This document shows, one piece after another, positions 10,346-23,300 of a DNA stretch of 64,000 nt. Source of the DNA: Cannabis sativa (lineage: Eukaryota; Streptophyta; Magnoliopsida; Rosales; Cannabaceae); assembly GCF_029168945.1 (NCBI RefSeq), contig NC_083605.1, positions 37,213,280 through 37,277,279 on the forward strand, written 5' to 3'. Below the pieces are notes generated by a model that was not told where the DNA came from, searched no databases, and saw only the letters and a program-made list of their open reading frames with translations. Position numbers and translations under genes: made by a program. Within the stretch, counting starts at the first letter, position 1. The number at the start of each line of letters is the position of its first letter.

Positions 10346-12611
10346 TGAATTAAGTTTTTTTTTAATATATTGAAATCGGATCGGACCGGATCCGATCCGA
10401 TCCGAAAAAAAATTAGGCGGGACGAAGTGAAACGAATCTATTCTGAGACCCAATAAGTATCTGAATATTTTGGATCAGAAGTGATCCGTCGAATCAAAAC
10501 TCTGACCCACTTTAATTAATTGGATTTTTTTTGAAATGGAGGTTTACTGTTTATGGCAGCACATAAACTTGCACATGTGCATGTTTTTAAATATAATGTA
10601 TGAAGGCATATTCTGTATTTATGGCCAAGGAGTTATATATTCCCATTAAAGTCTTTTTTTTTTTGAAACCCATTAAAGTCTTTTAAAAATAGCTAAATTA
10701 AAGCAATTAATTATGAAATAGTTAAATCAAAGTGACTATTATCAATAGTTGGCACATTGAATTTGGTTAGTAACTTATTAAAATAAAAGTTTTGACAACA
10801 AGATGCTATATTAATTGTTGCACATAAATATTTATATCTATATATATGGCATAGAGAACATCCACGACTATGGTTTCAAATTTGTTTATTAATTGTAAAG
10901 CGACTTAATTTAAGATGCCAAAGTACAATACATGGAATTTATATAAAAATAGAGAGAAGAAAAGTAGATCTTGAAAAGAAAAATATATATATATATTTCC
11001 TATATTTTATATGTAATTTATTTCAAACCTAAAAAGTATTTGTAGAATTAGGTGGGGTGTCTTTTTTTTTTTTTTGGGTGAATTGTGATGCTATCTCTTT
11101 TCACCACTTTAAGAATATATGTTGAGAAAATAAATAAATTAAATTTTTAAAGTTTTGTTTTATATTTATCAGCCATAATTTATTTTTGGTTACGTTTATT
11201 TGTCAAAAATAATCTTTTGTACACGTCTATTAGGTAGTGGTGTGACATGAATATTTATCTCAATTTGAACTAATAATTAACTATATATTAAAAAGTATGT
11301 ATGACATGTTTTTTTTTTTTTTGAAATAGATATGTATATGACATGTTTAGGTAATAGAAAAACTCTAAACACAGAAATATATATGTATATATTATAGATG
11401 ACATGTTGTGCATTGCTTTTAAATTTGAACTTTATTTTTATTCTAATAATTATTTTGTAAGCGTTCGAATAAACTTCGAGAAATACTTTGGTTCTTTAAA
11501 AGGTACGAACTAGGAAGCATGTATCAACTAGCTTCTCAATGCTTTTTTATTTTTTAAATGTATCTTTTTCTTTTATTATTATTATTATTATTAAAATTAA
11601 AGAAGAAATACGTGAAGATATGAATGAGATAGAAAATATTAAAGTGTCATTAATTAATTAAGTTATTTTTAAATAGCCAGGATAACATTTTTTTTTAAAA
11701 AATTATTCATCTAAAACTATATTTTGAGCATTCTAAACAAAACTTTTGTTAAAGGGGATGATGCCAAACATGCTCATTAGTACTAGCTTTTTATTTTTAT
11801 TTTTTTTAATAATAAAACTCAATATATACAAATTAATATAGGAACATAAATGTTGTATAAAATCAAATGAGAAAGGGAATAATTAGTGATTTTGTTAAAT
11901 ATTGAAGGTTTGGATTAAATAAGTACGGTCTTGTCCTTTCACGTAGAATCGAAGGCCACCTCTAAATGGGCACCACCAGACATAAAATTTAATTAGTTAG
12001 TCACAATCTCATAACTTATATAAATTATAAATAACCAACTTATTAAATTTCTTTCTTGCAAAAAAAAAAACACTTATTAAAATTCATATTAATTAATTTC
12101 AGCATTTTTTTATGACACAACTTTCTCCTCCAACTACCATAACAGCTGGAGATTGAACTTGCCACTCTGTATTTTTTTTTTTTTTGAACAATGTAATTGT
12201 ACTATTGCAAACTATGTAAAACCTCATATACTTTTTGAAGGATTACATACCACAACACATCTTAGCCGTTGGATTCTAAAAAATAAATTTTTGCTAAGAT
12301 CTAAGGGATATGTGATGTTAACTAAAAAGTGAGGGAAATCTAACAATAGATTTTGGTGACCTATTCTATTTTGTGCCATTGTACTTTATTCTTATTTGTA
12401 AACTCATGTTCTTCTTCTCTTCAATAAATATATTTTGGCAATTGGACACACTTTTTACTCTACCTATATGTATGTAGAAATTTAATCAAATAATGTAAAA
12501 ATAATTTTAGGAAATTTATTAATATCAACAATCTGTCTTTAGAAAATTAAATTAATTATTTTGAACATCATTAATATAATTTTACATAGCTCCAAATCAA
12601 CTAAAAAAATT
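10346..12611. other. AT-rich intergenic DNA, no gene seen
   Basis: It begins with GATCC-rich words at 10376-10405, then becomes AT-rich with several poly-T runs (10654, 11061, 11309, 12171) and an ATT run near 11575-11592. I see no coding frame, splice-supported gene or RNA gene. Confidence 0.5.
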
Positions 12612-13895
12612 TATGGTAAAAGTCTCTAAAAAAATCATTTTAATGTAGATAAATCATCAACCTCATAAAATAGCAGTAATAGTCTCAAAGCTCGAGAATC
12701 TTGTAAGTCCGTTGGTCCTCATTTTAACAGATTTGTTAGTTACTCTAAAAATGACACATGTTAATATTAAATAGTGACATAAGTTTCAAAAAGTTTACTT
12801 TAATTCGGATAAATCTCTAATCTCAAAAAATAGTAAAAGTCTTTAAACTTAAGATTCTTGTTAGTCCGTAGGTACATAATTGAATAGTTTCGTTTATAGT
12901 TCTTAAAATTACCACGTGTCAAAATTTTGTTGGTGCATATCATAAAAAATTATTTTAACAATAAAAATATTATTAAAAACTTTAATAACTTTTTTTTTTC
13001 TTTTATTGAAGATTAAAAAACTTTATATATATATAATTTTACAAACTTCTACGATTTGCCACCTACCCTTCTCGATGGTGGAGGCTTACTGTCGAGTATC
13101 GACGAGTACCATTCCTTCATCTCCACATTCTTCCCCATCCATCCCACTACCCAAGAAAACCAATTAAGTATAAGAGAAAAGAAAAGATGTGATGAGGATT
13201 GGGATCAGATCTTTGAGAGAGATGAAATTTTTTGTTTTTTTTTTCTTTATGTTTCTAGGAAACTGAGAGATATGGATGGAGTATGCCATAGAGAAACAGA
13301 GATATGGATAGTGGTGGGTTTTGGTGGTCGATTCTTTGACCTCAACTTTTTCGGTTCAAAGTTTACATAGACAATTTTTTTTAGAGTGGCTTCTCTTGCT
13401 AATAGAAATTGAAGAGTTTTAGTAGAGCAGATTAGGGCTGGGTAGGTTGGGATGAGAGTGACAAGAAGAAGACAGAAAAAAAAAAATAGAACAGATAAAA
13501 AAAATTAATTAATTAGTTTTGAAAATTATTTATTTATTTATTTAAAATTGAAATTATGATTTGGACCAATAAAATATTAATACGTGTCATTTTCAGGAGC
13601 AACAAATAGAGAAATTAAATTGAGTGCCTACAGACTAACAAGAATCTTGAGCATGAGGTTATTACCACAATTTTTAAACATTGGGAACTTATCTGCATCA
13701 AAGTAAATTTTTTGGAGACTTATACTGCAATATAATATAAACACGTGATATTTTTGGAGCAACTAACAGATCTCTTAAATTGAAGACTAACACACTTACA
13801 AGAATCTTGAGCTTGAGGACTGTTACCGCTATTTTTCAAGATTATGGACTTATCTGCATTAAAGTTAACTTTTTAGGACTTTTACCGCAATTTTG
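12612..13895. mobile_element. Foldback / MULE-type MITE, ~1.28 kb, arms of ~320 bp
   Basis: The left arm (about 12612-12929) and right arm (about 13570-13895) are inverted copies. The left has GGTAAAAGTCTC, AAGCTCGAGAATCTTGT and AAATGACACATGTTAATATT. The right, reversed, has GGTAAAAGTCCT, AAGCTCAAGATTCTTGT and AAATGACACGTATTAATATT. Each arm is itself a tandem dimer of a unit of roughly 170 bp. The middle has a 104-codon frame (13056-13370) with no recognised family and some simple repeats. Long inverted ends suggest a non-autonomous Mutator-like or foldback element. No clear target duplication was found. Confidence 0.6.
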
Positions 13896-14155
13896 ATACA
13901 CAAAGAATTTATTTAACTCTACATAAAAGGAGTGCAAAATTACATTAAATAATTTAAAGAAACATGCCATATACATATCATAAACTTAAAATATTGTGTC
14001 ATAGAATATGAATTTGTACCATAAATATGCATGTTTTGACTGATATTTATTAATATAATTAGAATGCTACAAAATATATATAATTAATATTTATTTAATT
14101 AATTTAATTTTTGTATAGTAAAGTTTAAATTACTAACTAATTTTTTTGCCCTAAG

Positions 14156-14487
14156 GTGGTATTATCCCCTAGTAGAATAAGATCGTCAGGATTTTCTTCA
14201 TCAAAGAGTAAAGTTTCTTGGCACGAGTTTTGCTTCCAATCGCGACATAGTTTCCAGTATTCTACGAGAGAACTCTTCTTAGGCCGCCAATTTCAATTCA
14301 GTTGCCACCAATTTTTTGGCCATTTCAATGATTGCAGAATTTTGCTCATCGCGTTCACCTTCTATACTACTTTCCTCGTCTTTTGGATCAGTATGATCAC
14401 CATCCTTAGTTTCATTTGCTTCATCGATAGGATCATCATAAACATTTCATTTATTGTGTTAATCTTTACTCACACGACAACTAGTTG
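14156..14487 (-). pseudogene. Coding-like fragment, 3' part, split by solo LTR
   Basis: On the minus strand, reading from 17188 leftwards, an ATG-started frame of about 39 codons (MVLTRTKFGLHYQDTLIDE onward) runs into the target site of the solo LTR. With the LTR and one duplication set aside, it continues for a few codons at 14487 and then meets stops. Other acidic coding-like stretches follow to about 14156, with stops and shifts. Composition is more protein-like than its surroundings. I do not recognise the family. It may be a remnant of a transposon protein or of a host gene. Confidence 0.3.
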
Positions 14488-14888
14488 TGTAATATCCCAA
14501 TAAGTCTAATGGTAAATAATTAGGGTTTATATTTATGAGTTGATTAGGTAATAAGTAGAATTATGATCATTCTAGTCTATTTTAGCATAAATTTTAAATC
14601 TATTATAAGTGGATAAATAAGCGTGAGTTATTAATTATTTATATAGCATATGTGAAGGTTATATGAGCTATTTGTATAATAAAAACATTTTTAAGTTTGG
14701 CGACCTTGGAGACTCGATCGGGAGCCAAAATGTCATAGCAGGTTTAATTAATAGATTTGCAAGAAAATTATGATAAGTTGAAAGTGTAAATATTGGGGTA
14801 ATTAGGAGTACGTGAAATTTGATTTAGTGCCCTAAAAATAGAGATTTCTTAGTGGTTAACAAATAATAGGATAACTATTAATAAAAAG

Positions 14889-14892
<4 letters not shown>

Positions 14893-14956
<64 letters not shown>
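14893..14956. repeat. (ATT)n microsatellite, ~21 units
   Basis: An uninterrupted trinucleotide run inside the solo LTR. The equivalent part of the inverted family member (about 8884-8960) is an imperfect AAT-rich tract, so this run expanded in the present copy. Confidence 0.9.
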
Positions 14957-14958
<2 letters not shown>

Positions 14959-15964
14959 AGTTTTATTAAAACTTATCCGAATATATATATTATGTTTTAA
15001 AATATAAACATACAAAAATGAAAATCCTCCTCTTGTGACGAAATCCTTATCCCCTTTATTTATTCTCTTTGATTTTCAATTCGAAACTTAGCGATTCAAG
15101 CTCTGGTAGTAGCGGAATAGTAAATCCTTGAAGAGAGAAAGCTTGAGGTAAGAATTGGTTTCGTTTTAAGCTAAAAACGATTGGTTTTATATAGTGATTT
15201 TGTGATTTAGAATAGTTATGGAGATTCTGACCTTATAGAATTGTTCTTGGGTAGCCATAGGACTAGTTTGATGTTTACTTGTTAAAATTGAGGTGATTTT
15301 GAGTCAGAAATCGAGTTTGGAACTTTTTAAAGCTTAAGTCCGAGCTTTAATGGTGTTTTCTGTTTAAGAGCTTGATTTTAATTTTTAATTTTTGTTACGT
15401 AAGGATTGCTGTATATATGGTATATATGTGCCCTATGAAGTTTGGAATGATTTGGTTAGGTATCAGGGGTATTTCAGTGAGTGCAAAATTTGAGATTTTC
15501 GTGCTAAAAAATGATCGGCCGTTTTTACCAAAACGGCCTGTCATTTCTAAAACTTCCAAGGAGATTAAAAATCGTATTTTTATCATAACTTTTCACTCGG
15601 GTGTCCGTTTTTGACGTTCTATATACCGTTTTGAAGCTTACAATAAGCTCTAAAATATAGTGTATGTTTAAGAGACAAAATATAAGTTTTATTTTAGTGT
15701 ATTTATACCACGGTGTTTGGTAGAAACCTTAGATTGTCTTATGTGAATATTAAGCGGTGTTTTGAGATAGACACTTATTAGTTTATCATTGTTATGACAT
15801 AGGAACCAGGATCGTCAATCATTCTCCAAGCAGGTCAACCAACATACCTGAACTAAAACTTGAGGTAAGAAAAATATATTGTACTGCATAGCAAGTTATA
15901 TTGCAATCTAATTAATATTGTTGAGAATTGATTAATGTTGGGATTAAGATACGGTTATTATTGT

Positions 15965-16430
15965 TCTGTAATGAAAAGATTGTCTGATTAGGCAATGATA
16001 ATTTGATGATACCGTGAATGTGATATACGGGCTCACCTGATTAAGTGATGCGATATACTTGTCCGTGACACCTGATTAGGTGCGGGCGGCAATGACATAT
16101 GAATGTCGGGTTATGGCATAGACTGAAACTGTTGTTAGGTTTCTTCCTGTCGGTGATGCCTGATTCGGCACGGGCGACAGTGACATGTAAGTTCCAAATT
16201 TGGGCATGGACTCACCTGAGTAGGTGATGCGATATGTTGGTCCCAGGATAAGGCACGAGCTCTTCTGATTAGGCGATGCAATACATGGGTGCCAGGTTTC
16301 GCCACGGGCTCACCTGATTAGGTTATGCAGTTATGCGATATATGGGTGATAGGCTATGGCACGGGCTTGCCTGATTATGCAATGCAGTATACGATTACTA
16401 GATTAAGGCACTGACTTGCCTGATTAGGGA
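15965..16430. repeat. Minisatellite in solo LTR (CACCTGATTAGGTG core)
   Basis: Counterpart of 7376-7830: diverged units with GGGCTCACCTGATTAGGTGA followed by spacers containing GGCACGGGC. Copy number and spacing differ between the two LTRs. Confidence 0.7.
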
Positions 16431-17071
16431 ATGCGATGTAATAAAGATGGTTACTTTATGAGGTAAAATATATAATTTATATTATTAAATGAATATATTT
16501 TCTATTATTGGTATAATAGTTTTGTATTACTAAATATATTTATACTGATATTTATTCGTGACAGATGTTAGTAGTGATTTGAGTTTTATCTTATGAGTAA
16601 TGCGTGATCGTTTGATTCTGATTGTCTAAGTATAAATGATAATATTCGAATAATAAATTATATGATTATTGTTCTTATTTTTCTGGTTGAGTCCTTATGA
16701 CTCACATGTGCTATGTGGTGCAGGTAAAGGCAAGGGAAAGCTAAATCAACCATGAGGTGATAGTCGTCTTTAGAAATGTACATATTGACCCTACCGGCCT
16801 GTGTGTTGAGTTGCCAAGAGTTGTTTGGTCTGTATCTCCTGTGTATTTTGATTTTATTTTAAATTGTCATTGTATATAGTTTTTTTTGTAAAACTTTTAC
16901 ATTAGGGATCCGCGGAATACAATTTAAGTGTCGTTATGATGTTTATTCTTAGTATTTTATTTTGAAGAAGTTTTTAATATTATCACGAATTTTAATAATG
17001 AATTAATCTATTAGTACTAAACTAGTTTATAAAATTACACAAATAGCACACCTATGGGACAGGGCGTTACA

Positions 17072-17188
17072 AGTTGCCTCAGTAGGATCTCCATTATTCC
17101 ATGTTTCTATTTGAACATTGGGATCAACTTCATCTATCAGCGTGTCCTGGTAGTGAAGGCCAAATTTTGTTCGGGTGAGTACCATGAC
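17072..17188 (-). pseudogene. Coding-like fragment, 5' part, cut by solo LTR
   Basis: An open minus-strand frame from ATG at 17188 encodes a short segment with HYQDTLIDEVDPN and ETWNNGDPTEA. It is broken at the AGTTG target duplication of the LTR at 14488-17071 and resumes at 14487. The protein family is not recognised. Confidence 0.3.
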
Positions 17189-17214
17189 TACACTATATAA
17201 TAGTCAAAGGTATC

Positions 17215-17445
17215 ACTATATATGCATAAAGAACCCTTCATGCAAAGGGGTTAGAAACTCATTCTCCAATTGCTCAGGAAAAATATAGAGTTTCCACATT
17301 ATTATAAACCTTTAGGCTTTTCTAGCTTTAAAGTAATAATATTGACTCGTGGACTAAGGCTCGCTAACGCTCTAACCACGTAAAAATCCTTGTTGTTATT
17401 TTCTTTATCTTTGATTAATTTCTTTAGCTTTCACATATAATGAAT
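17215..17445 (+). repeat. Fragment of LTR family A
   Basis: It matches parts of 19800-20010 and 22700-22890: CCCTTCATGCAAAGGGGTTAG, TTGACTCGTGGACTAAGGCT and CCACGTAAAAATCC. It is the third and shortest copy of this repeat in the window. Confidence 0.55.
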
Positions 17446-17449
17446 TAGT

Positions 17450-18636
17450 TTTTGAAAATCTCATTGTTTACCGAAATATCATTTACAAGGAGCTACGTGT
17501 ATTAAGGATAAAATGCATTGAAGAGTAAAACGATAATTTTGTCCCTATTCAATATTAACCATACATAGAGGATCTTTGATTATTGTGATTGAAATAATGA
17601 ATAATTCATAGCATATCTATATTGGACATATAGAGTGTTCTATGTAACTAAGAGGAGTTTTGAATCTATAGTGGTGTCAAGAGAAACTAATAAGTTAGGA
17701 GATTTACTTAGTATATTTCAAAGGTATACTTATTGGGAGCTTGGTTACATAGGCCTATGGTCCCCACATTTTTTAGGATAATGTCATCTTGTAGACTCAA
17801 TTAATTGATTTATCAAGTCAATTAGAATTCAAAAATAGAATATGTATTATTTGAGAATTTTCACCAAATTTGGGCCATTTTGAGAAGAATAGAGAAATAA
17901 GGGTTTATATGTTAATTAAGACACTCTGTGGCTCTCATTAATAAATATATTTAAATTTTATTTTTATTTGATAATTATTAAAATAAAAATTGGTATTTAA
18001 ATAATTAAATGTGATAAGTGGTAAAAGTGAAAAAAACTCATTTGTCCCATTGACTGAAATAAAGTGACAAAAATTAAATCATGGCCCATCTATAGTGAAT
18101 TTGGTCATGGTTATGATTTTTAAGCCCAATTTTTTTATTTTTATTTTAAGCATGTATCATCAAATCTAACCCTAGTGTGATAGCTTTATAGAGAAAGAAA
18201 TGAGAGAGCTTTGTCAACTAAGTCTACATGATTCAACCCAATATCTGACAAAGAAAAGTTTTCTCTTCCTTTCTTTTAAATTTTGAAATTTCTATAGCTA
18301 TTGTCATTCTCAAATTGTGTTCTAATTGTGAGTTGAGTATCAGTCCACACTATTCAAGATGGTACCAAGACCTTTGTGGAAGATCGTGAAAAAATTATTA
18401 CATGTTACTTATTAAAGGAAAATAAGATTCGGGTTCATTACTTGGTGATACTCTGCTACAAAAAGGATTAGAGGGTTAGAGTACTAAACAGAAGGAGTCA
18501 TTTATTCCAGTTCTTTCCCAATGTAAGGAAATCCTAAACTACTTATGTGTTTAATATAATTGTTTTAGAAATATTTTTAGGTTTTTAACCAACATACAAG
18601 ATAGTAAATTAGATCTTTGTAAAGTAAATTCTAACA
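17450..18636 (+). repeat. LTR family B fragment (5'-truncated)
   Basis: It parallels the complete solo LTR at 39926-41806: GAAATATCATTTA followed by AAGGATAAAATGCATTG, CATAGAGGATC, ATTGGGAGCTTGGTTACATAG, CCTATGGTCCCCACA and finally a CTAACA terminus at 18636. The first part of the LTR is missing and replaced by family A sequence. Confidence 0.6.
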
Positions 18637-20350
18637 TGTCATCCATCTCCCATTTTGTGCACAACTCTCGGGTGTCTTTTGCAATCACTGGGCAGATGTT
18701 GACGTTCCATCGTGGGTTAGTCCAGTCCTTGACGATCTTTCTAGCTTTGTCTATGGGAATTTTTTCGATTTAGTAAGATAAAAAAAAAGAAGCAAATACG
18801 AAGCAAGTAGTAAGGGTACAGGAGAGTCCTCCCTAATAACCGCTTGGAAGGGTTCCCACTGGACCCTATATCTAGGAACAACTCGTTCCCAAATAACAGA
18901 ATCAGTAACACAGAAAATAAAATAGGTAATCATCACGTTATGATCCGAGACCCTTAGGGTCCCAAACAGATTAAGAAGGATGCAATCCGGTCCCTAGGGA
19001 TACCTGCCGTGTCCATGAGATCAACACTCATGCAAAAAATTTGAAACAAAATAAGAAGGATGTAATTGGGTCCTCTCGGGGTCTTGGAAGCTTACTGCTT
19101 CTATCTAAGTTGGCGGGAGCTCTTGGAAGTATGAATTAGGATGACCCTTAGGATCCCAAATAGAATAAGAAGGCTTGGGCGGTAATTATTATTTGCATTT
19201 TTGGATGGCTAATAAATGGGCTGCATTAAGGCCTAATATGAGAGTAGAGCTACTTGGCAGACCTCCATACGACATATACAAAGGGTTTTCCCCATCTGAG
19301 GAGGAATCGGGAGACATGAAACTGGATCAACTAGAAATGTCCTCTGCTAGTGGAGCAGGATAACTAGAATCGAATAAACCAATGACCTCTTTTAGAAGAA
19401 CAAGTGTAACTTTGGAAAAGTACCTGTAGAAAGCTTTCGGATACAATTTGTGAAAGGGTGTCTGGAAACGATAAGGGTCGCAAAAACTAACCCACATTGC
19501 ACACTTTAGACATGCTCCCAAGAAAATAGGCATCTTGTTCCTTTTGTTAGAGCACAAAGAGGCTCACGACAAAAAGGAAGGAGCCTTTTTTCCAAACGCC
19601 CATTTATACTAACATTCTCTTTCACGAGGCCTTCAGTACCCATACAAACGTCACTATCCACTATGTCCTCCCTGTACAGGTGATGGTTATATGTTGTTTG
19701 GGCCTCACCTACCAGGCCCATAATGTTAATATTTTATTGTATTTACCCTATCACTAGACTTTAAACGTGATAACAGCTGTAAACGGGCCTAAGCCAGCCC
19801 AGGTTCCTGACCCGTTACCTATAAATATGATAGAAACCCTCCATGCAGAGGGGTGGAGTTTTTGGAGTTAGAAACTCATACAAAGAGTAGAATATACTCC
19901 ATAGCTTAAGCTTTATAATCTTGACATGGATTAAGGCTTGTTAATGTCCAAACCACGTAAAATCTCATCCTATTTATTCCTTAAACACATTTCTTTAGCT
20001 CAATCTTCTTTTAATTTAATTTCCAAAAAATGCGGTAACATACACCAAACTTCATATTTACCCAGTTATAAAGATTCTATTATAGAGTTAAGGCTTGATA
20101 GTGCTATTGAGAGAATCCATTTTGACTTAAAAATATCAAAGATTCTTTATTAATTACAAATATCTTTATTGAGCTCTTTCGTAAAGTTTAGTTCAAGAAT
20201 ATATTCACATGATAAATCAGAGGTCATATCTTGTATATCAAAAAAGATTTACTTTCTCCAGTGTTTGCTATTTATTAAAAACTTATTGATGAAGGTAAAT
20301 TTTACTCCTAATTTACACCATATATACATGGCTAGCTTACTTTCTCCAGT
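18342..20350 (+). repeat. Composite LTR block, copy I
   Basis: The order is: LTR-B tail (18342-18636), a middle part (18637-about 19095) with ATCCATCTCCCATTTTGTGC, then family A LTR-like sequence (about 19150-20350) with TATAAATATGA promoter-like DNA near 19821. The same order recurs in copy II at 20354-23612, so the composite was duplicated as a unit. The small frames inside do not match known proteins. The site equivalent to the Tourist MITE in copy II is empty here (TTA at about 20080-20082). Confidence 0.6.
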
Positions 20351-20353
20351 CCA

Positions 20354-23300
20354 CACTATTCAAGATGGTACGAAGACCTTTGTGGAAGATTGTGAAGAAA
20401 TCGTTGCATGTTTCTTATTAACGGAAAAGAAGATTCAGGTTCATTACTTGGTGATACTCTACTATAGAAAGAATTTGAGGGTTAGAGTATTAAACAGAAG
20501 GAGCCATTTATTCTGCTGCGTTTCTAGTGTAAGGAAATTCTAAACTAGTTATGTGTTTAATTTAATCGTTTTAGAAATATTTTCAGGTTGTTGATCAACA
20601 TACATGATAGTAAATTAGATCCTGGTAAAATAAATTCCAACATGTCATCCATCTCCCATTTTGTGCGTAGCTCCCGATTTTGCGATCACTAGGCGAATGT
20701 TGGCATTCCATCGTGGGTCAGTCCAGTCCTTGATGATCTTTTTGGCCTATCTATGGGAATTTTGTCCAACTTAGTAAGATCTGAAAAAAAAAAAAAAGTG
20801 AATATCAAGCAGTTAGTAACCAAACTAGAACAAAGTAGTAAGAGTACAAGAGAGTCCTCCTTAGTAATCACTTGGAGAGGTCCCCACTGGACCCTATATC
20901 CAAGAACAACCCGTTCCCAGATAACAGATTAAAGAACATTGAAAAGAAAATAGGTAATGATCATGTTTTGACCTAGGACCCTTAGGGTCCCAAAAAAAAA
21001 AATAAGAAGGATGCAGTCAGGTCCCTAGGGACACCTTCTGTGTCCATGAGATAAACAATCATGCAAAAATTTGAAACAATAATTTCTAAGGCTTCCTGAG
21101 TATTCAATTCACTTTACATGGAAAGGTCTCTACGAATCAGGTCATGCTTATGAATTTCTAAGTTCTGAGATAAATAAAGAATTTAAATTTCCCTATACGG
21201 CAAAGCCTATAGAACCAGTCCATAAACCCCAGAGTTAACATGCACATCTATTATACAGTACAACAAGAAAAACTTGTTCAAGCAAAATAATTTTTTTACA
21301 AGAGGATGAATTACTTACTTGTGATGGTCAAATTAGGTGTGATGGGTATTGCATGGCTAGTGAGCTTCTCTCATGAAAGTTCCAAAGCCTCTGTACGAGT
21401 TTGTCAACCGTGCCTTTAAAGTTTGACTAGGTTGATGATGGAATGGGTACGAATGGGACAACTAGTAAATAACTTCAAACAGAATTGCAAAAGGTGATTG
21501 AATAAATTGGAGGCGGGAGCGAACATTCACCGACGGTGGTTTTATGGGTTCGGAAGGAACTTTTCTCTCTAAAAAGCTTAAGTAATTCAAAAATAGTCAA
21601 AAGTGTTTAATAGGAAAACTGTTGAGTATTTATAAGAAAAAAAAAGTAACCTGTGTGCCATAGATCCAATGGTATAAGTCAAATCTGACGAAACACATAT
21701 CCCCAGATCAATTGGCTTGGGAATGCAGAAGGACACCTCTTAAATGCTCATTAAAAACGAAGGGATTTACCTTAAAGATGACATGCACCTTGGGAAGCAC
21801 GCTAACATAATAAGTCATCAGCGCACAACCCAAGACACCATGCACCCCAAGCTAAGCGTGTGACTCATATGTGCCTCCCGCACATTGACACGTGTATTAG
21901 ACTAAGGGTATACCAAAGGTCAAGTAGTCATCCACATCATACCTTGACAATATACCTAAAGGGACACCCCAATTCAAGCTTCCATGAGCTACTGCAAACT
22001 CAGACGGAAGCAGCAAGCTTTCGCGACCCCCATGTCCTGAAGGCTTAGGAAGTAATTGGTATCTGCGTTTTTGGATAGCTAACAAATGGGCTGCATTAAG
22101 GCCCAATATGAGAGAAGAACCACTTGGCAAGCCTCTAAAGGACATATACAAAGGGTTCACCCCATCCGGGGATGAATCAGGAGACATAAAGCTAGAGCTA
22201 CTAGAAATATCCTCTACTAGTGGACAAGGAGACCTGGATTCGAATAAACCAATGACCTATATTATAAGAGCAAGTGTAACTTTGGAAAAGTATCTGTAGA
22301 AGGCTTTTGAATACAGAATGTGAAAGGGCATCCGACAGCGATAAGGTTCGCAAAAATTGACCCACGTGGCACACTTCAGACAGGCTCCCAAGAAAATAGA
22401 CGGCTTGTCCCCTTTGTCAGAGCACAAAGAGGCTCACGACAAGAGGCTCACGACAAAAAGGAAGGTGCCTTTTTTCCAACACCCGTTTGTACTGACATTC
22501 TCTTTCACAAGGCCTTCAGCACCCATACAAACGTCACTTTCTACTATGTCTCATTGTACAAGCGACGATTATATGTTGTCTAGGCCTCACCTATGAGGCC
22601 TAAAATATAAATATTTTATTGTATTTACCCTATCACTGGACTTTGAACGTGATATCAGTTGTAAACGGGCGCAGGTCAGTCCATAAACTCGACTCCTTGC
22701 CTATAAATATGACATAAACCCTCCATGTAGTGCATTGGAATTTTTGGAGTAGCTAGAAATTCATACAAAGAGCAGAAAATACTCCATAGCTATAAGCTTT
22801 ATAATATTGACTCGTGGATTAAAACTCGTTAACGTTCAAATTACGTAAGATCTTATCTTATTTATTCTTTAAACACATTTTTTTTAGCTCAATCTTCTTT
22901 TAATTCTATAAAATGTACGGTCAACACATGCCACCAAATATCATATTTACCTAATAAGAAAGATTCTATTAGGGTGCGTTTGGAAGTAACTGTGTAATTA
23001 CTAGGTAGGGTAATTATTAGGGTGGTAATTACACAGTGTAGTAATTACACTATATTTTAAAATACAAGATATGTTTGGATATGAGGTGGTAATTACATAT
23101 GAATTCCTTATATCTTGTTTGGCAAAATAGTTAGTAATTACATGGGAAAATAATATTTTTTTAGTAGCTAATGTTTAATATGGAAAGTTTTTAGTAATTA
23201 CACAGTGTAATTACATTCAATTCTCATGGGGGGCCATGAGAATTGGAGAGTGTAATTGGAACCCCTCAATTACTTTCAATTACACAGTTACAGTGTAATT

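Larger units (their letters stand above)
14488..17071 (+). mobile_element. Solo LTR, 2.58 kb, perfect 5-bp TSD (AGTTG)
   Basis: It starts TGTAATATCCCAATAAG and ends AGGGCGTTACA. AGTTG is present on both sides (14483-14487 and 17072-17076). The sequence parallels the minus strand of 6720-9491 throughout: ACTCGATCGGGAGCC-type start region, the CACCTGATTAGGTG minisatellite at about 15965-16430, and GTGACTCACAGGTGC versus ATGACTCACATGTGC near the 3' end. No internal domain remains. It is inserted in the minus-strand coding-like fragment described at 14156-14487 and 17072-17188. Confidence 0.85.

Noticed and set aside
20169..20543. 124-codon ORF
   Set aside because: It crosses the junction between family A repeat and the LTR-B tail and shows no protein family. 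It is chance coding in LTR DNA.
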